Part shown: in pieces, positions 55,127 through 63,897 of the stretch
How the letters are laid out: each line of letters opens with the position of its first letter
How positions within the stretch are numbered: position 1 is the stretch's first letter
Assembly (NCBI RefSeq): GCF_001307275.1
Contig: NZ_CP012831.1
Coordinates: 310,001 to 374,000, forward strand
Origin: Pseudomonas fluorescens
GTDB lineage: Bacteria > Pseudomonadota > Gammaproteobacteria > Pseudomonadales > Pseudomonadaceae
Direction: 5' to 3'
Length of the DNA stretch: 64,000 bases
Notes under the pieces: model-generated
Database searches by the model: none
Told to the model about the DNA's origin: nothing
What the model saw: the letters and a program-made list of their open reading frames with translations, nothing else
Translations under genes and position numbers: made by a program

Positions 55127-55663
55127 TCAGCCCTTGCCGCGCAACATACTGTCCAGCACCTCATCCCGGCGCACCCACGCGTGAAACAGCGCCGCCGCCA
55201 GATGCACCAGCACGGTCAGGAACAACAAGTAAGCCAGGTACCCGTGGGCCTTGCGCAGCAGTGCGAACGTCTGGGCGTGGGCGGGCAGGATCGAAGGCAG
55301 TTGCAACCAGTTACCGAGCATCACCGGATCCCCCGCCGCCGAAATCATGCCCCAGCCCAACAGGGGCAGAACCAGCATCAAGGCGTACAACAGCACATGG
55401 GAGACGTTTGCCGCCAGCACTTGCCAGCCCGGCAGATCGGCCGGCAGCGGTGGTTGGCGGGTAGTGAAACGCACCACCAGGCGCACGATCACCAACAACA
55501 AAATCGCGATGCCCAATGGTTTGTGCAACTGCAGCAGCCATTCATGGCGCGCGGACACCGAAGCGACCATGCCGGCGCCGATAAACAGCATGGCGATGAT
55601 CATCAATGCCATCAGCCAGTGCAGCAGCCGAGCCAGCGGTGCGAAGTGACGAGGGGCGCTCAT
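55127..55663 (-). CDS. Cytochrome b561-type membrane protein
   Basis: 178 residues, four membrane helices with heme-binding histidines (R-L-L-H-W-L in helix 1, L-H-K-P-L-G in helix 2, H-G-Y-L-A and L-V-H-L-A in later helices). Delivers electrons from quinol to a periplasmic partner. Stop-start overlap with the catalase-like gene upstream shows it is the partner of that peroxidase. Confidence 0.9.
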   Translation of the reverse strand: MSAPRHFAPLARLLHWLMALMIIAMLFIGAGMVASVSARHEWLLQLHKPLGIAILLLVIVRLVVRFTTRQPPLPADLPGWQVLAANVSHVLLYALMLVLPLLGWGMISAAGDPVMLGNWLQLPSILPAHAQTFALLRKAHGYLAYLLFLTVLVHLAAALFHAWVRRDEVLDSMLRGKG

Positions 55664-56742
55664 GGGCGGGACTCCTGGGTGGCGGGCAATTGGCTCACTT
55701 CACTGGTACGGCGTAGATAGGAACTGGCATAAGCAGCGGAACGCGCGACCAACAGCGGATCGTCAGACCCTTCGATCCCTTGGGGCAGGATCAGCGGGTC
55801 ATAGTTGATGTCGCGGCATTCACCGTTGTCCTGCGCCTGGGTGCGCTCCAGCACCAGCGTGCCGGCGTTGAGCACCTTACGGTCAGCGGGCCAGGCCTTG
55901 CTGGCGTCGTTCACCGGGTCCCCCGGGTTGGCCAAGGTGATGTTCAGTTGCCAGCGCAACGGCCCGGCGGCGAGACGCGTCGCCAAGTCGTGTTCAAGGA
56001 AGTCGGCACCTTGAGGTGGCGTCGCATCGGCAACGTCCTGGCTCAGTGGTACCACGCCCCAGCGCACGGCCTGGCGCTGCCCGGCGGGGTTGACCAGATA
56101 GAAGGCGTTGATGCCGTTATAGGTTTCGGTGGCGTAGCTGGCCGACGGCTTGGCGGTCTTGATCCATTGCAGGAACGGCACGGCTTCGGGATGCGCGGCA
56201 AAGAACGCCGGTACGGCCGCGGGATTCGGTTTCCCTGTGGCAGGGTCCGGCGACTGGGCTTGCTGGAGCTGGTAGAAGGCTTCGGGGGTGCCCACCGGAA
56301 ACACCGGCATGCTGTTCATGCCGGTGCGCCATTGCTGGCCGTTGGCCTGGGTAAAACGCAGCGCCAGGCTGCGAATCGGCACACTGCCGTCCGGTGCATA
56401 AGGGTTGCCGCTGGGCAAGGCGAAACGTCCAACCACGGGCGTTTGCGGCAGCGAGAACACCTGGGCGCTGGAATAGGCGCTGGCCTCGCCCGAGCTTTGG
56501 AAATAACCCGCGACGCAGACCCCTTTCGAGTGGTTGCGTCGAAAACCCGGATGAACGCCGTTGTTTTTTTCCAAGACATTGACCAGCGCTTCCGGTGTCA
56601 GGCGCTGTGGGTCAAGGCTGCCATTGACGTAGGCAAACAGCCCGGCCATCGCGGCAACAATCACGGCAATGCCGCTCAGGCGCAGTGTCAGGGCGGCGGC
56701 ACTCAAGGGCGGCCGGCTCGACGAGGGTGAAGGATCAACCAT
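55660..56742 (-). CDS. Catalase-family peroxidase (SrpA-like), membrane-anchored
   Basis: 360 residues, smaller than classical catalases. An N-terminal membrane segment (about 20-40) places it in the periplasm. Active-site His is in F-R-R-N-H-S-K-G; the proximal heme tyrosine region is A-R-S-A-A-Y-A-S-S-Y-L-R-R. It probably reduces organic peroxides using electrons from the cytochrome b561 encoded next. Its promoter faces the ECF sigma gene and has the same motif. Confidence 0.9.
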   Translation of the reverse strand: MVDPSPSSSRPPLSAAALTLRLSGIAVIVAAMAGLFAYVNGSLDPQRLTPEALVNVLEKNNGVHPGFRRNHSKGVCVAGYFQSSGEASAYSSAQVFSLPQTPVVGRFALPSGNPYAPDGSVPIRSLALRFTQANGQQWRTGMNSMPVFPVGTPEAFYQLQQAQSPDPATGKPNPAAVPAFFAAHPEAVPFLQWIKTAKPSASYATETYNGINAFYLVNPAGQRQAVRWGVVPLSQDVADATPPQGADFLEHDLATRLAAGPLRWQLNITLANPGDPVNDASKAWPADRKVLNAGTLVLERTQAQDNGECRDINYDPLILPQGIEGSDDPLLVARSAAYASSYLRRTSEVSQLPATQESRP

Positions 56743-56788
56743 GAGAAAGCTCCAGGGCTCGAGGCCATTTGTTGGAAATGGACCCGTC

Positions 56789-56814
56789 AGACGAAGACCT
56801 GGCAGGTTTATTCC
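56789..56814 (-). promoter_or_regulatory. ECF-type promoter for the catalase/cytochrome operon
   Basis: Minus strand GGAATAA, 14 bases, CGTCT. Identical motif spacing to the promoter of the sigma gene. Confidence 0.72.
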
Positions 56815-56842
56815 CACGCCTCGTATTTATTTTTCCTGCACT

Positions 56843-56868
56843 GGAATAATCTCGTTCGCGGGTCGTCT
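56843..56868 (+). promoter_or_regulatory. ECF-type promoter for the sigma/anti-sigma operon
   Basis: GGAATAA, 14 bases, CGTCT, about 40 bases before the sigma start. Indicates autoregulation. Confidence 0.72.
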
Positions 56869-56910
56869 TTCCAGTCCCGGCGCAGTGACTGCCTACAGAA
56901 GCTACTTTCC

Positions 56911-57417
56911 ATGAATGCACTCGACGAACAGTTGCGCGAACTCATCCCCCGGCTACGGCGCTTTGCCGTGTCGCTGACGCGCAACCCGAGCAACGCCGAC
57001 GACTTGGTGCAGATGTGCCTGGAACGGGCGTTGTCCAAATGGAACGACAAGCGCCCGGACGGCGATCTGCGAGCCTGGCTGTTTTCGATCCTGTATCGGC
57101 AGTTTCTCGATGGCCATCGCCGCTCCCGCCGCTACGCGCGCATGCTGGAGTTTTTCACCGGCCGCGACGATGCCCACCCTTCGGCCGAACGCAGCGTGAT
57201 CGCACAGTCGTCCTTGCAGGCCTTCGATCAGCTCACGACGGAACAGCGTGCGCTGTTGTTATGGGTGTCGGTGGAAGGCTTGAGTTACCAGCAAGTCGCC
57301 GACATCCTCGGCGTACCGACCGGCACGGTGATGTCCCGCCTGTCCCGCGCCCGCCAGGCCCTGCGCCAACTCAGCGATGGCGAAATCACCCGCCCCACCC
57401 TGCGGATACTCAAATGA
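56911..57417 (+). CDS. ECF RNA polymerase sigma factor
   Basis: 168 residues with sigma-2 (about 10-75; D-D-L-V-Q-M-C-L-E-R-A) and sigma-4 (about 105-160; L-S-Y-Q-Q-V-A-D-I-L-G-V-P-T-G-T-V-M-S-R). Stop overlaps the start of the anti-sigma gene. Likely directs its own promoter and that of the divergent peroxidase genes in response to oxidative or envelope stress. Confidence 0.93.
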   Translation: MNALDEQLRELIPRLRRFAVSLTRNPSNADDLVQMCLERALSKWNDKRPDGDLRAWLFSILYRQFLDGHRRSRRYARMLEFFTGRDDAHPSAERSVIAQSSLQAFDQLTTEQRALLLWVSVEGLSYQQVADILGVPTGTVMSRLSRARQALRQLSDGEITRPTLRILK

Positions 57418-58166
57418 TCAGCATGCCCCCCAGCGAAAGCGACCTGCACGCCTACGTCGATCGTCAACTGAGCGAGGCCGACCAGCGCCTGGTCGAGACC
57501 TACCTGGCCAACCAGCCCGAAGTCGCCGCCCGCGTCCGGGCCTGGCAACAGGACGCGCAGCACCTGCGCACGGCCCTGAGCGGAGCCTTGCAACAACCGT
57601 CCAACCCGGACCTCGACCCGGCCATGATTCGCCAGCGCCTGAAACATCGCTCCCATCGCCACCTGGCCAGCGCCGCGGTGTTGTTGCTGGCCGTCAGCGT
57701 GGGTGGCTTCGGTGGCTGGCAGGCGCGGCAAATGACCCTGCTCAGCGCCGTTGCGCCCATGGCCGATGCCCTCCAGGCGTACCGGTTGATTGCCCAGCAG
57801 GGCATCCTTCCAGCCGATTACCAGAGCGGCGACGAGCAGCACATGCAAGATTGGCTCGACCGCTACTTCACCCAGGCCGACCGACTGCCCGACCTGTCCG
57901 GCGCCGGCTTCAAACCGGTCAGCGGGCGCTTGCTCAGCACCGAGCAAGGCGCGGCGGCGATGGTGGTCTATCAGGACCCGAGCGGTCAGAAAATCAGCTT
58001 CTACGTGCGCCCACCCGGCCCGAAAAACTTCCTGCTGCCCCGAGGCAGTCGCCGCGATGGCGAGTTGCAAGCCGAGTACTGGTCCGGGCCGGGCTACAAC
58101 TATGCGGTGGTCATACCGAGTGACACGCCGACGATGCAAAGACTTAAGCAGACATTGGACTTCTGA
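57414..58166 (+). CDS. Anti-sigma factor, membrane-bound
   Basis: 250 residues: N-terminal cytoplasmic anti-sigma domain (about 1-75) without the usual HxxxCxxC zinc site, one membrane span (about 82-100), periplasmic C-terminal domain. Overlaps the sigma gene by four bases (ATGA). Typical partner that holds the ECF sigma until a periplasmic signal arrives. Confidence 0.9.
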   Translation: MISMPPSESDLHAYVDRQLSEADQRLVETYLANQPEVAARVRAWQQDAQHLRTALSGALQQPSNPDLDPAMIRQRLKHRSHRHLASAAVLLLAVSVGGFGGWQARQMTLLSAVAPMADALQAYRLIAQQGILPADYQSGDEQHMQDWLDRYFTQADRLPDLSGAGFKPVSGRLLSTEQGAAAMVVYQDPSGQKISFYVRPPGPKNFLLPRGSRRDGELQAEYWSGPGYNYAVVIPSDTPTMQRLKQTLDF

Positions 58167-58180
58167 TCCGCGCAGATCCC

Positions 58181-58270
58181 TGTGGGAGCGAGCTTGCTCG
58201 CGATAGCGGTCTGTCAGTCAACATCATTGCTAACTGAACGGCCGCCATCGCGAGCAAGCTCGCTCCCACA
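58181..58270. repeat. REP doublet
   Basis: TGTGGGAGCGAGCTTGCTCG and inverted AGCAAGCTCGCTCCCACA, between convergent genes. Confidence 0.92.
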
Positions 58271-58300
58271 AAGGGATCCGCGGTGATCTTGAGGCAGTGT

Positions 58301-59137
58301 TCACCCCTGCCCAAACACCTGCGAAGGCCTGCGCAGCAGCGGGTCGAACGGGTTGATCCGCGGCCCGATCAGGGCCGCCTCGCGCTTGAGCATGTCCACC
58401 ACCGTCGGCAGGCGATCGGGCCCCAACCGGTCGCTCACGGTTGCCACGCTCAAGGCGGCCACGGCCCGGCCATCACGGTCCAGGATCGGCACAGCCACCC
58501 CGGCCATGCCTTGCAATACGCCGGTGTTGCGCCCGGCATAGCCCAGCGCGCGCACGTTCTGCACTTCCGAACGCAAGAAGACTTCGTCGTACAGATGGAA
58601 ATCCTTGAGCCGTGGCAGGTTGTATTGAATCACCGTGTCGCGCTCCTCTTCCGGCAGGAACGCCAGGATCGCCAGGCTGCCCTGCCCCACGCCCAACGCC
58701 ACGCGGCCACCAATGTCACCGGTGAACGTGCGGATCGGAAACGGCCCCTCGCTGCGGTCCAGGCAGATGGCATCGAAACCACTGCGGGCGAGCAGAAACA
58801 GCGAGTCCCCCAAGGACGCCGACAACCGCAGTATGGCCGGACGCACCAGGTCGCGCAGGTTACTGGTATTGCCGGCACGGGCCGCCAGGGCGAAGAACTC
58901 CAGGCTCAAGCGATAGCGTTTGCTGCGGGCATCCTGCTCGACCATGCCCTCGTCCATCAGGCTGCGCAGCAAGCGATGCGTGGTGGGCTGGGACAGGCCG
59001 ATGCGCTGGGCCAATTGCGTCACTCGCTCGCCGCCTTCGACGGTGTCACCCAAGCTGCGCAGCACGGCAAACAACCTGGAGACCGCTCCGACACCGACTT
59101 CGCCCTTGTCACTATTCCGATCAGTGGAATCAACCAT
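58301..59137 (-). CDS. IclR-family transcriptional regulator
   Basis: 278 residues from ATG 59137 (another ATG at 59149 would add four). N-terminal winged helix (V-T-Q-L-A-Q-R-I-G-L-S-Q-P-T-T-H-R-L-L-R-S-L) and a GAF-like effector domain. Divergent from the ABC-importer/dehydrogenase operon with about 250 bases between them, so it is the likely regulator of it. Confidence 0.92.
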   Translation of the reverse strand: MVDSTDRNSDKGEVGVGAVSRLFAVLRSLGDTVEGGERVTQLAQRIGLSQPTTHRLLRSLMDEGMVEQDARSKRYRLSLEFFALAARAGNTSNLRDLVRPAILRLSASLGDSLFLLARSGFDAICLDRSEGPFPIRTFTGDIGGRVALGVGQGSLAILAFLPEEERDTVIQYNLPRLKDFHLYDEVFLRSEVQNVRALGYAGRNTGVLQGMAGVAVPILDRDGRAVAALSVATVSDRLGPDRLPTVVDMLKREAALIGPRINPFDPLLRRPSQVFGQG

Positions 59138-59384
59138 GTAATTTCTCATTATTAAATTTACTCACTGAATGAAACTGAAAATAGTCTTCATCTCAGTGAA
59201 ATAGTCCATTGAGCCAATCCTATTCTTCGTCCTACTCTTCGTCCAGACAGGGGCGATTCGAACAACAGCGGCAGCCGACTCAAGGTCGAGCGCCAACGCA
59301 CCCCAGCAGCACCCTTTCGTATCTGCCCATACAAAAAAGCGCGCCCTTGCGGCGACGCATAACAATCCCAGGTGGAGCGCAGCG

Positions 59385-60410
59385 ATGGCTTTTGTGCAAC
59401 TTGAAGGACTTGGCAAACGCTACGGCGACATCGACGCCGTGGTCGCCACCAACCTGTCGGTGGAAAAAGGCGAGTTTGTCTCGCTACTGGGGCCTTCCGG
59501 CTGCGGCAAGACCACAACCCTGCAAATGATTGCCGGCTTCGTCGAAGTCAGCAGCGGGCGCATCCTGCTGGACGGGCGCGACATTACCCACGCCAAGCCC
59601 GCCAGCCGTGGCCTGGGGGTAGTGTTCCAGAGCTACGCGCTGTTCCCCCACATGACCGTCAAGGACAACGTCGCCTTCGGCCTGCGCATGCGCAAAGTGG
59701 CCAACGCCGAACTGCAACAACGGGTGGACCGTGTGTTGAAACTGGTCCGCCTGGACCGCCACGCCGACCGCTACCCACGAGAACTCTCGGGCGGTCAGCG
59801 CCAACGCGTGGCACTGGCCCGGGCTTTGGTGATCGAACCGCCGGTGCTGTTGCTCGACGAGCCGCTGTCCAACCTCGACGCCAACTTGCGCGAAGAGATG
59901 CAATACGAGATTCGCCGCATCCAGCGCGAAGTCGGAATCACCACGCTGATGGTGACCCACGACCAGTCCGAAGCGCTGTCGATCAGTGACCGGGTCGTGG
60001 TGATGCAGGCCGGGCGCATCACCCAGATCGACGCGCCGTACACCCTTTACGAGCACCCGCGCACCGAGTTCATTTCCAGCTTCGTCGGCAAAGCCAACCT
60101 GCTGCCCGGCGTGCGGGACAGTGCGGGCGTCGTTCAAGCCTGCAGCCAGGCCGATGGCGAGCTGACCCTGAGCCTGCGCCCGGAAAAAATCGACTTGTGC
60201 GAGGCTGGTTCGGGGCGACTGCAAGGCACCCTCGTCAGCCGTTTTTTCCTGGGCAGCCAATGGCTGTACGGCGTGTCCACCGGCCTGGGTGAGCTCTGCG
60301 TGGTGCGCCGCAACGACGGCTCGGCGCCCTTGGTCGAAGGCACGGCGGTGGGCCTGGACTGGGATCCGGCACTGCTGCGGGTGCTGAGCGTGGACGAGGT
60401 ACCGGCATGA
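59385..60410 (+). CDS. ABC importer ATPase (PotA/spermidine-putrescine type)
   Basis: 341 residues: Walker A G-P-S-G-C-G-K-T (36-43), signature L-S-G-G-Q (134-138), Walker B with D158-E159, then a TOBE-like C-terminal domain. Energises import via the two permeases that follow. Overlaps the next gene by four bases. The matching periplasmic binding protein is not in the window. Confidence 0.93.
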   Translation: MAFVQLEGLGKRYGDIDAVVATNLSVEKGEFVSLLGPSGCGKTTTLQMIAGFVEVSSGRILLDGRDITHAKPASRGLGVVFQSYALFPHMTVKDNVAFGLRMRKVANAELQQRVDRVLKLVRLDRHADRYPRELSGGQRQRVALARALVIEPPVLLLDEPLSNLDANLREEMQYEIRRIQREVGITTLMVTHDQSEALSISDRVVVMQAGRITQIDAPYTLYEHPRTEFISSFVGKANLLPGVRDSAGVVQACSQADGELTLSLRPEKIDLCEAGSGRLQGTLVSRFFLGSQWLYGVSTGLGELCVVRRNDGSAPLVEGTAVGLDWDPALLRVLSVDEVPA

Positions 60411-61276
60411 AGCTGATCGATGCGATGCGCCGCGGTCGGCAAGGCTACCTGATGTCCGCGCCGGCCCTGGCCTTGTACCTGGGCTTGCTGGTGATTCCCT
60501 TGGGCTTGACCTTGGTCCTGTCGTTCAATGTCTTCGACTACAGTTCGGGCATCGACGGCGACGCCTATACCTTCGAGCACTACACCAGCCTGCTGGGTGA
60601 TCCGTACTTCTACGAGATCTTTTTGCGCACATTCTGGATCAGCGCCCTGACCACTGTTTTGTGCGTGCTGATCGGCGTGCCCGAGGCGTACATCCTCAGC
60701 CGCATGGGCGCGCCATGGCGCTCGATTTTCCTGATTCTGATTCTCACGCCGCTGCTGATTTCGGTGGTGGTGCGGGCCTTCGGCTGGAGCCTCTTGCTCG
60801 GTGCCGACGGCCTGATCAACCAGGCCCTGCAAGCCCTCGGCAGTGCGCCAATGAAGCTGCTCTATACACCGTTCGCCGTGGTCATCGCCCTGGTCCACGT
60901 GATGTTGCCGTTCATGATCATTCCAGTCTGGACCTCGTTGCAGAAACTCGACCCGGCCGCCGAACAGGCCGCGCTGTCCCTGGGGGCGAGCCAGTTCACG
61001 GTGATCCGCAAAATAGTGTTGCCGCAAATCATGCCCGGCGTGCTGTCCGGCACCCTCATTGTGTTCGGCCTCGCCGCCAGCTCCTTCGCGATTCCCGGCC
61101 TGCTCGGCGGACGGCGCTTGAAGATGGTCGCCACGTTGATCTACGACCAGTACCTGTCGGAGCTGAACTGGCCGATGGGCGCGGCCATCGCCGTCGCGCT
61201 GCTGCTGCTCAACCTGCTGATCATGCTGTCGTGGAACCGGATGATCGAAGGCCGCTACAAGAAGTCATTGGGATAA
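60407..61276 (+). CDS. ABC importer permease 1 (PotB-like)
   Basis: 289 residues, about six membrane segments with the EAA-type loop E-Q-A-A-L-S-L-G-A-S-Q-F-T-V-I-R-K-I-V-L-P. Part of the operon; six bases from the next gene. Confidence 0.92.
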   Translation: MKLIDAMRRGRQGYLMSAPALALYLGLLVIPLGLTLVLSFNVFDYSSGIDGDAYTFEHYTSLLGDPYFYEIFLRTFWISALTTVLCVLIGVPEAYILSRMGAPWRSIFLILILTPLLISVVVRAFGWSLLLGADGLINQALQALGSAPMKLLYTPFAVVIALVHVMLPFMIIPVWTSLQKLDPAAEQAALSLGASQFTVIRKIVLPQIMPGVLSGTLIVFGLAASSFAIPGLLGGRRLKMVATLIYDQYLSELNWPMGAAIAVALLLLNLLIMLSWNRMIEGRYKKSLG

Positions 61277-61282
61277 TTCGTC

Positions 61283-62077
61283 ATGTCCAGAAACGGTCCT
61301 TTCGCGCTGCTGTTCCACGCCTTGGTGGTGGTCTTCATGCTCGCGCCGCTGGTGGTGGTCTGCCTCGTCGCCTTCACCCCGGAAAACACCCTGAGCCTGC
61401 CGACCACCGAGTTTTCCCTGCGCTGGTTTCGCGCGGTGTTCGAACGCGCGGATTTTGTCGACGCGTTCTACAACAGCTTGGTCCTGGCGTTCTGCGCGGC
61501 CTCCCTGGCGACGCTGATTGCGGTGCCGGCGGCCCTGGCGATCACCCGGCTCGCGTTCCCGGGGCGGGATTTCTTCAACGGCCTGTTCTTGTCGCCAATC
61601 ATCATTCCGCACCTGGTGCTGGGGGTCGCCTTGCTGCGCCTGTTCGCGCTGATGGGCGTGAATGGCAGCTTCGCCTGGTTGATCTTCGCCCATGTGCTGG
61701 TGATCACGCCGTATGTGCTGCGCCTGGTGCTGGCCTCGGCCATCGGCCTGGACCGCAGCGCCGAACAGGCCGCGCAATCGTTGGGGGCCGGGCGCTTCAC
61801 GCTGTTCCGGCAAATCACCTTGCCAATGATCCTGCCAGGGGTGGCCGGGGGCTGGCTGCTGGCGTTCATCAACAGTTTCGATGAAGTCACCCTGTCGATC
61901 TTCGTCACCTCGCCGGCCACGCAAACCTTGCCGGTGCGCATGTACGTGTACGCCACCGAATCCATCGACCCGATGATGGCGGCAGTGTCGGCGCTGGTCA
62001 TCGGGCTCACCGCACTGACCATGATTCTGCTCGACCGGGTCTATGGCCTGGATCGGGTCCTGGTAGGCAAACAATGA
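61283..62077 (+). CDS. ABC importer permease 2 (PotC-like)
   Basis: 264 residues, about six membrane segments with the EAA-type loop E-Q-A-A-Q-S-L-G-A-G-R-F-T-L-F-R-Q-I-T-L-P. Seven bases before the 2Fe-2S gene, which links transport and oxidation in one transcript. Confidence 0.92.
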   Translation: MSRNGPFALLFHALVVVFMLAPLVVVCLVAFTPENTLSLPTTEFSLRWFRAVFERADFVDAFYNSLVLAFCAASLATLIAVPAALAITRLAFPGRDFFNGLFLSPIIIPHLVLGVALLRLFALMGVNGSFAWLIFAHVLVITPYVLRLVLASAIGLDRSAEQAAQSLGAGRFTLFRQITLPMILPGVAGGWLLAFINSFDEVTLSIFVTSPATQTLPVRMYVYATESIDPMMAAVSALVIGLTALTMILLDRVYGLDRVLVGKQ

Positions 62078-62084
62078 GGGTGTC

Positions 62085-62375
62085 ATGGCACTGCTGAAAC
62101 GACTGGCCGAAGGCGACCGCCCGGCCCTGGACTTCACCCTCGACGGCCAGCCCGCCACCGGGCTGCTGGGGGACACGCTGCTGACCGCCGTGCTGACCTG
62201 CAGCGAACACCTGCGCGGCAGTGACTTCAGCGCCGAGCCCCGGGCCGGCTTCTGCCTGATGGGCGCCTGCCAGGACTGCTGGGTGCGCCTGGGCGACGGC
62301 CGCCGCGTACGCGCCTGCTCGACCCTGCTCGAAGCCGGGCAGCACATTAGCCGCGAACCGGGGCGCCAGGTATGA
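62085..62375 (+). CDS. 2Fe-2S ferredoxin-like small subunit of an amine/opine dehydrogenase
   Basis: 96 residues with a C57-x4-C62-x2-C65-x12-C78 2Fe-2S set. Resembles the small subunit of heterotrimeric dehydrogenases (opine oxidase, D-hydroxyproline dehydrogenase, HcnA, sarcosine oxidase alpha N-part). Followed by FAD-subunit genes, as in those systems. A REP pair separates it from the next gene. Confidence 0.9.
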   Translation: MALLKRLAEGDRPALDFTLDGQPATGLLGDTLLTAVLTCSEHLRGSDFSAEPRAGFCLMGACQDCWVRLGDGRRVRACSTLLEAGQHISREPGRQV

Positions 62376-62397
62376 ACATTGTCGACAGGCATGGCCT

Positions 62398-62495
62398 CAT
62401 CGCGAGCAAGCTCGCTCCCACAGGGGATTTGCGGCGTGCACAAAACCAATATCCACAACAGATCCCATGTGGGAGCGAGCTTGCTCGCGATGACC
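62398..62495. repeat. Inverted REP pair inside the dehydrogenase operon
   Basis: ATCGCGAGCAAGCTCGCTCC (first, inverted) and TGTGGGAGCGAGCTTGCTCG at 62468, the opposite order to all other doublets here. In mRNA the two could pair as a long hairpin. Confidence 0.85.
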
Positions 62496-62541
62496 GTTTC
62501 GACAACCCCACACATCCCCCGGCCCTGCCCGTGAGGTGGCG

Positions 62542-63897
62542 ATGAAACCGATAGCCATCATCGGCGCCGGCCCGGCCGGTATCCGCGCCGCGCAGACCCT
62601 GGTCGCCCACGGCCTGTACCCGGTCCTGCTGGACGAAGCCGCTCGCGGTGGCGGGCAGATCTATCGGCGCCAACCGGCCAATTTCAAGCGCTCGCCTAGC
62701 GAGCTCTATGGCTTCGAAGCGCACAAGGCCAACGCCGTCCACCAGACGCTTGACGCGTTGCGCAAACAGCTCGATTACCGTCCCGACACCCTGGTGTGGA
62801 ACGCCGAGGCCGGCCTGCTCGATACCCTGCATGAAGGCCGCGCCGACCGCCTCGAGTACGCCAGCGTGATCGTCGCAACCGGCGCCACCGACCGGATCCT
62901 GCCCGTGCCGGGATGGACCCTGCCCGGGGTATACAGCCTGGGCGCGGCGCAGATTGCCCTGAAGTTCCAGGGCTGCGCCATCGGCGAACGGGTGGTGTTC
63001 GCTGGCAGCGGTCCCTTGTTGTATCTGGTGGCCTATCAATACGCCCGGGCCGGCGCCAATGTGGTCGCCGTCCTCGACAGCTCGCCCTTTGGCGCCCAAG
63101 TCCGCGCCCTGCCCGGCCTGCTGGCACAACCGGCCACCCTCGCCAAGGGCCTCTACTACCGCGCCTGGCTGGCCGCCCGCGGCATCGCCGTGCATCAAGG
63201 CGCGAGCCTGACACATCTGGATGGAGAACGTCGGGTGCAGTCGCTGCAATGGCGCAATGCAAGCGGTAAACACACCCTCGACTGTGACGCGGTGGCCTTC
63301 GCCCACGGCTTGCGCAGCGAAACCCAACTGGCCGACCTGCTGGGCTGTGCGTTTACCTGGAACGCCCTCAACCGCGCCTGGCTGCCTCAACGAGACCACG
63401 CCGGGCGCAGCAGCGTGCCGGGGATTTACCTGGCCGGTGACGGCGCCGGGATCATGGGCGCCGACGCGGCGCAATTGGCCGGTGAACGGGCGGCCCTGGC
63501 CTTGCTCGAAGACCTCGGCTACTCGACCGACCCGCAGCGTTGCACGCAACTGGAAGAAACCCTTGAACGCATCGGCCGATTCCGGGAAGGCCTGGAGCGC
63601 GCCTTTGCCTTTCCTGAACACTGGGCCGCCGACGCAGCCGATCACCTGATGATCTGCCGCTGCGAAGAAGTCAGCGCGGGCGATATCCGCCGGGTAGTGG
63701 GCGAAGGCCATTGGGAGATCAACCGGGTCAAGGCCCATTGCCGGGTCGGCATGGGCCGCTGCCAGGGGCGGATGTGCGGCGCCGCTGCCGCGGAAATCAT
63801 TGCCTGCGAAAGTGGCCGCGCCGTCGCCAGCATCGGCCGCTTGCGGGCCCAGGCGCCGATCAAGCCCGTGCCGTTCGGCCTGGAGGTCGAGCCATGA
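62542..63897 (+). CDS. FAD/NAD(P)-binding oxidoreductase with 2Fe-2S (BFD-like) C-terminus
   Basis: 451 residues. N-terminal FAD motif G-A-G-P-A-G, second dinucleotide motif in the middle, C-terminal cysteine cluster (I-C-R-C-E-E ... H-C-R-V-G-M-G-R-C-Q-G-R-M-C-G) binding an iron-sulfur centre. HcnB/LhpB/opine-oxidase-A type. ATG 62542 has GAGG upstream; a GTG at 62536 is less likely. Overlaps the next gene by four bases. Confidence 0.9.
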   Translation: MKPIAIIGAGPAGIRAAQTLVAHGLYPVLLDEAARGGGQIYRRQPANFKRSPSELYGFEAHKANAVHQTLDALRKQLDYRPDTLVWNAEAGLLDTLHEGRADRLEYASVIVATGATDRILPVPGWTLPGVYSLGAAQIALKFQGCAIGERVVFAGSGPLLYLVAYQYARAGANVVAVLDSSPFGAQVRALPGLLAQPATLAKGLYYRAWLAARGIAVHQGASLTHLDGERRVQSLQWRNASGKHTLDCDAVAFAHGLRSETQLADLLGCAFTWNALNRAWLPQRDHAGRSSVPGIYLAGDGAGIMGADAAQLAGERAALALLEDLGYSTDPQRCTQLEETLERIGRFREGLERAFAFPEHWAADAADHLMICRCEEVSAGDIRRVVGEGHWEINRVKAHCRVGMGRCQGRMCGAAAAEIIACESGRAVASIGRLRAQAPIKPVPFGLEVEP

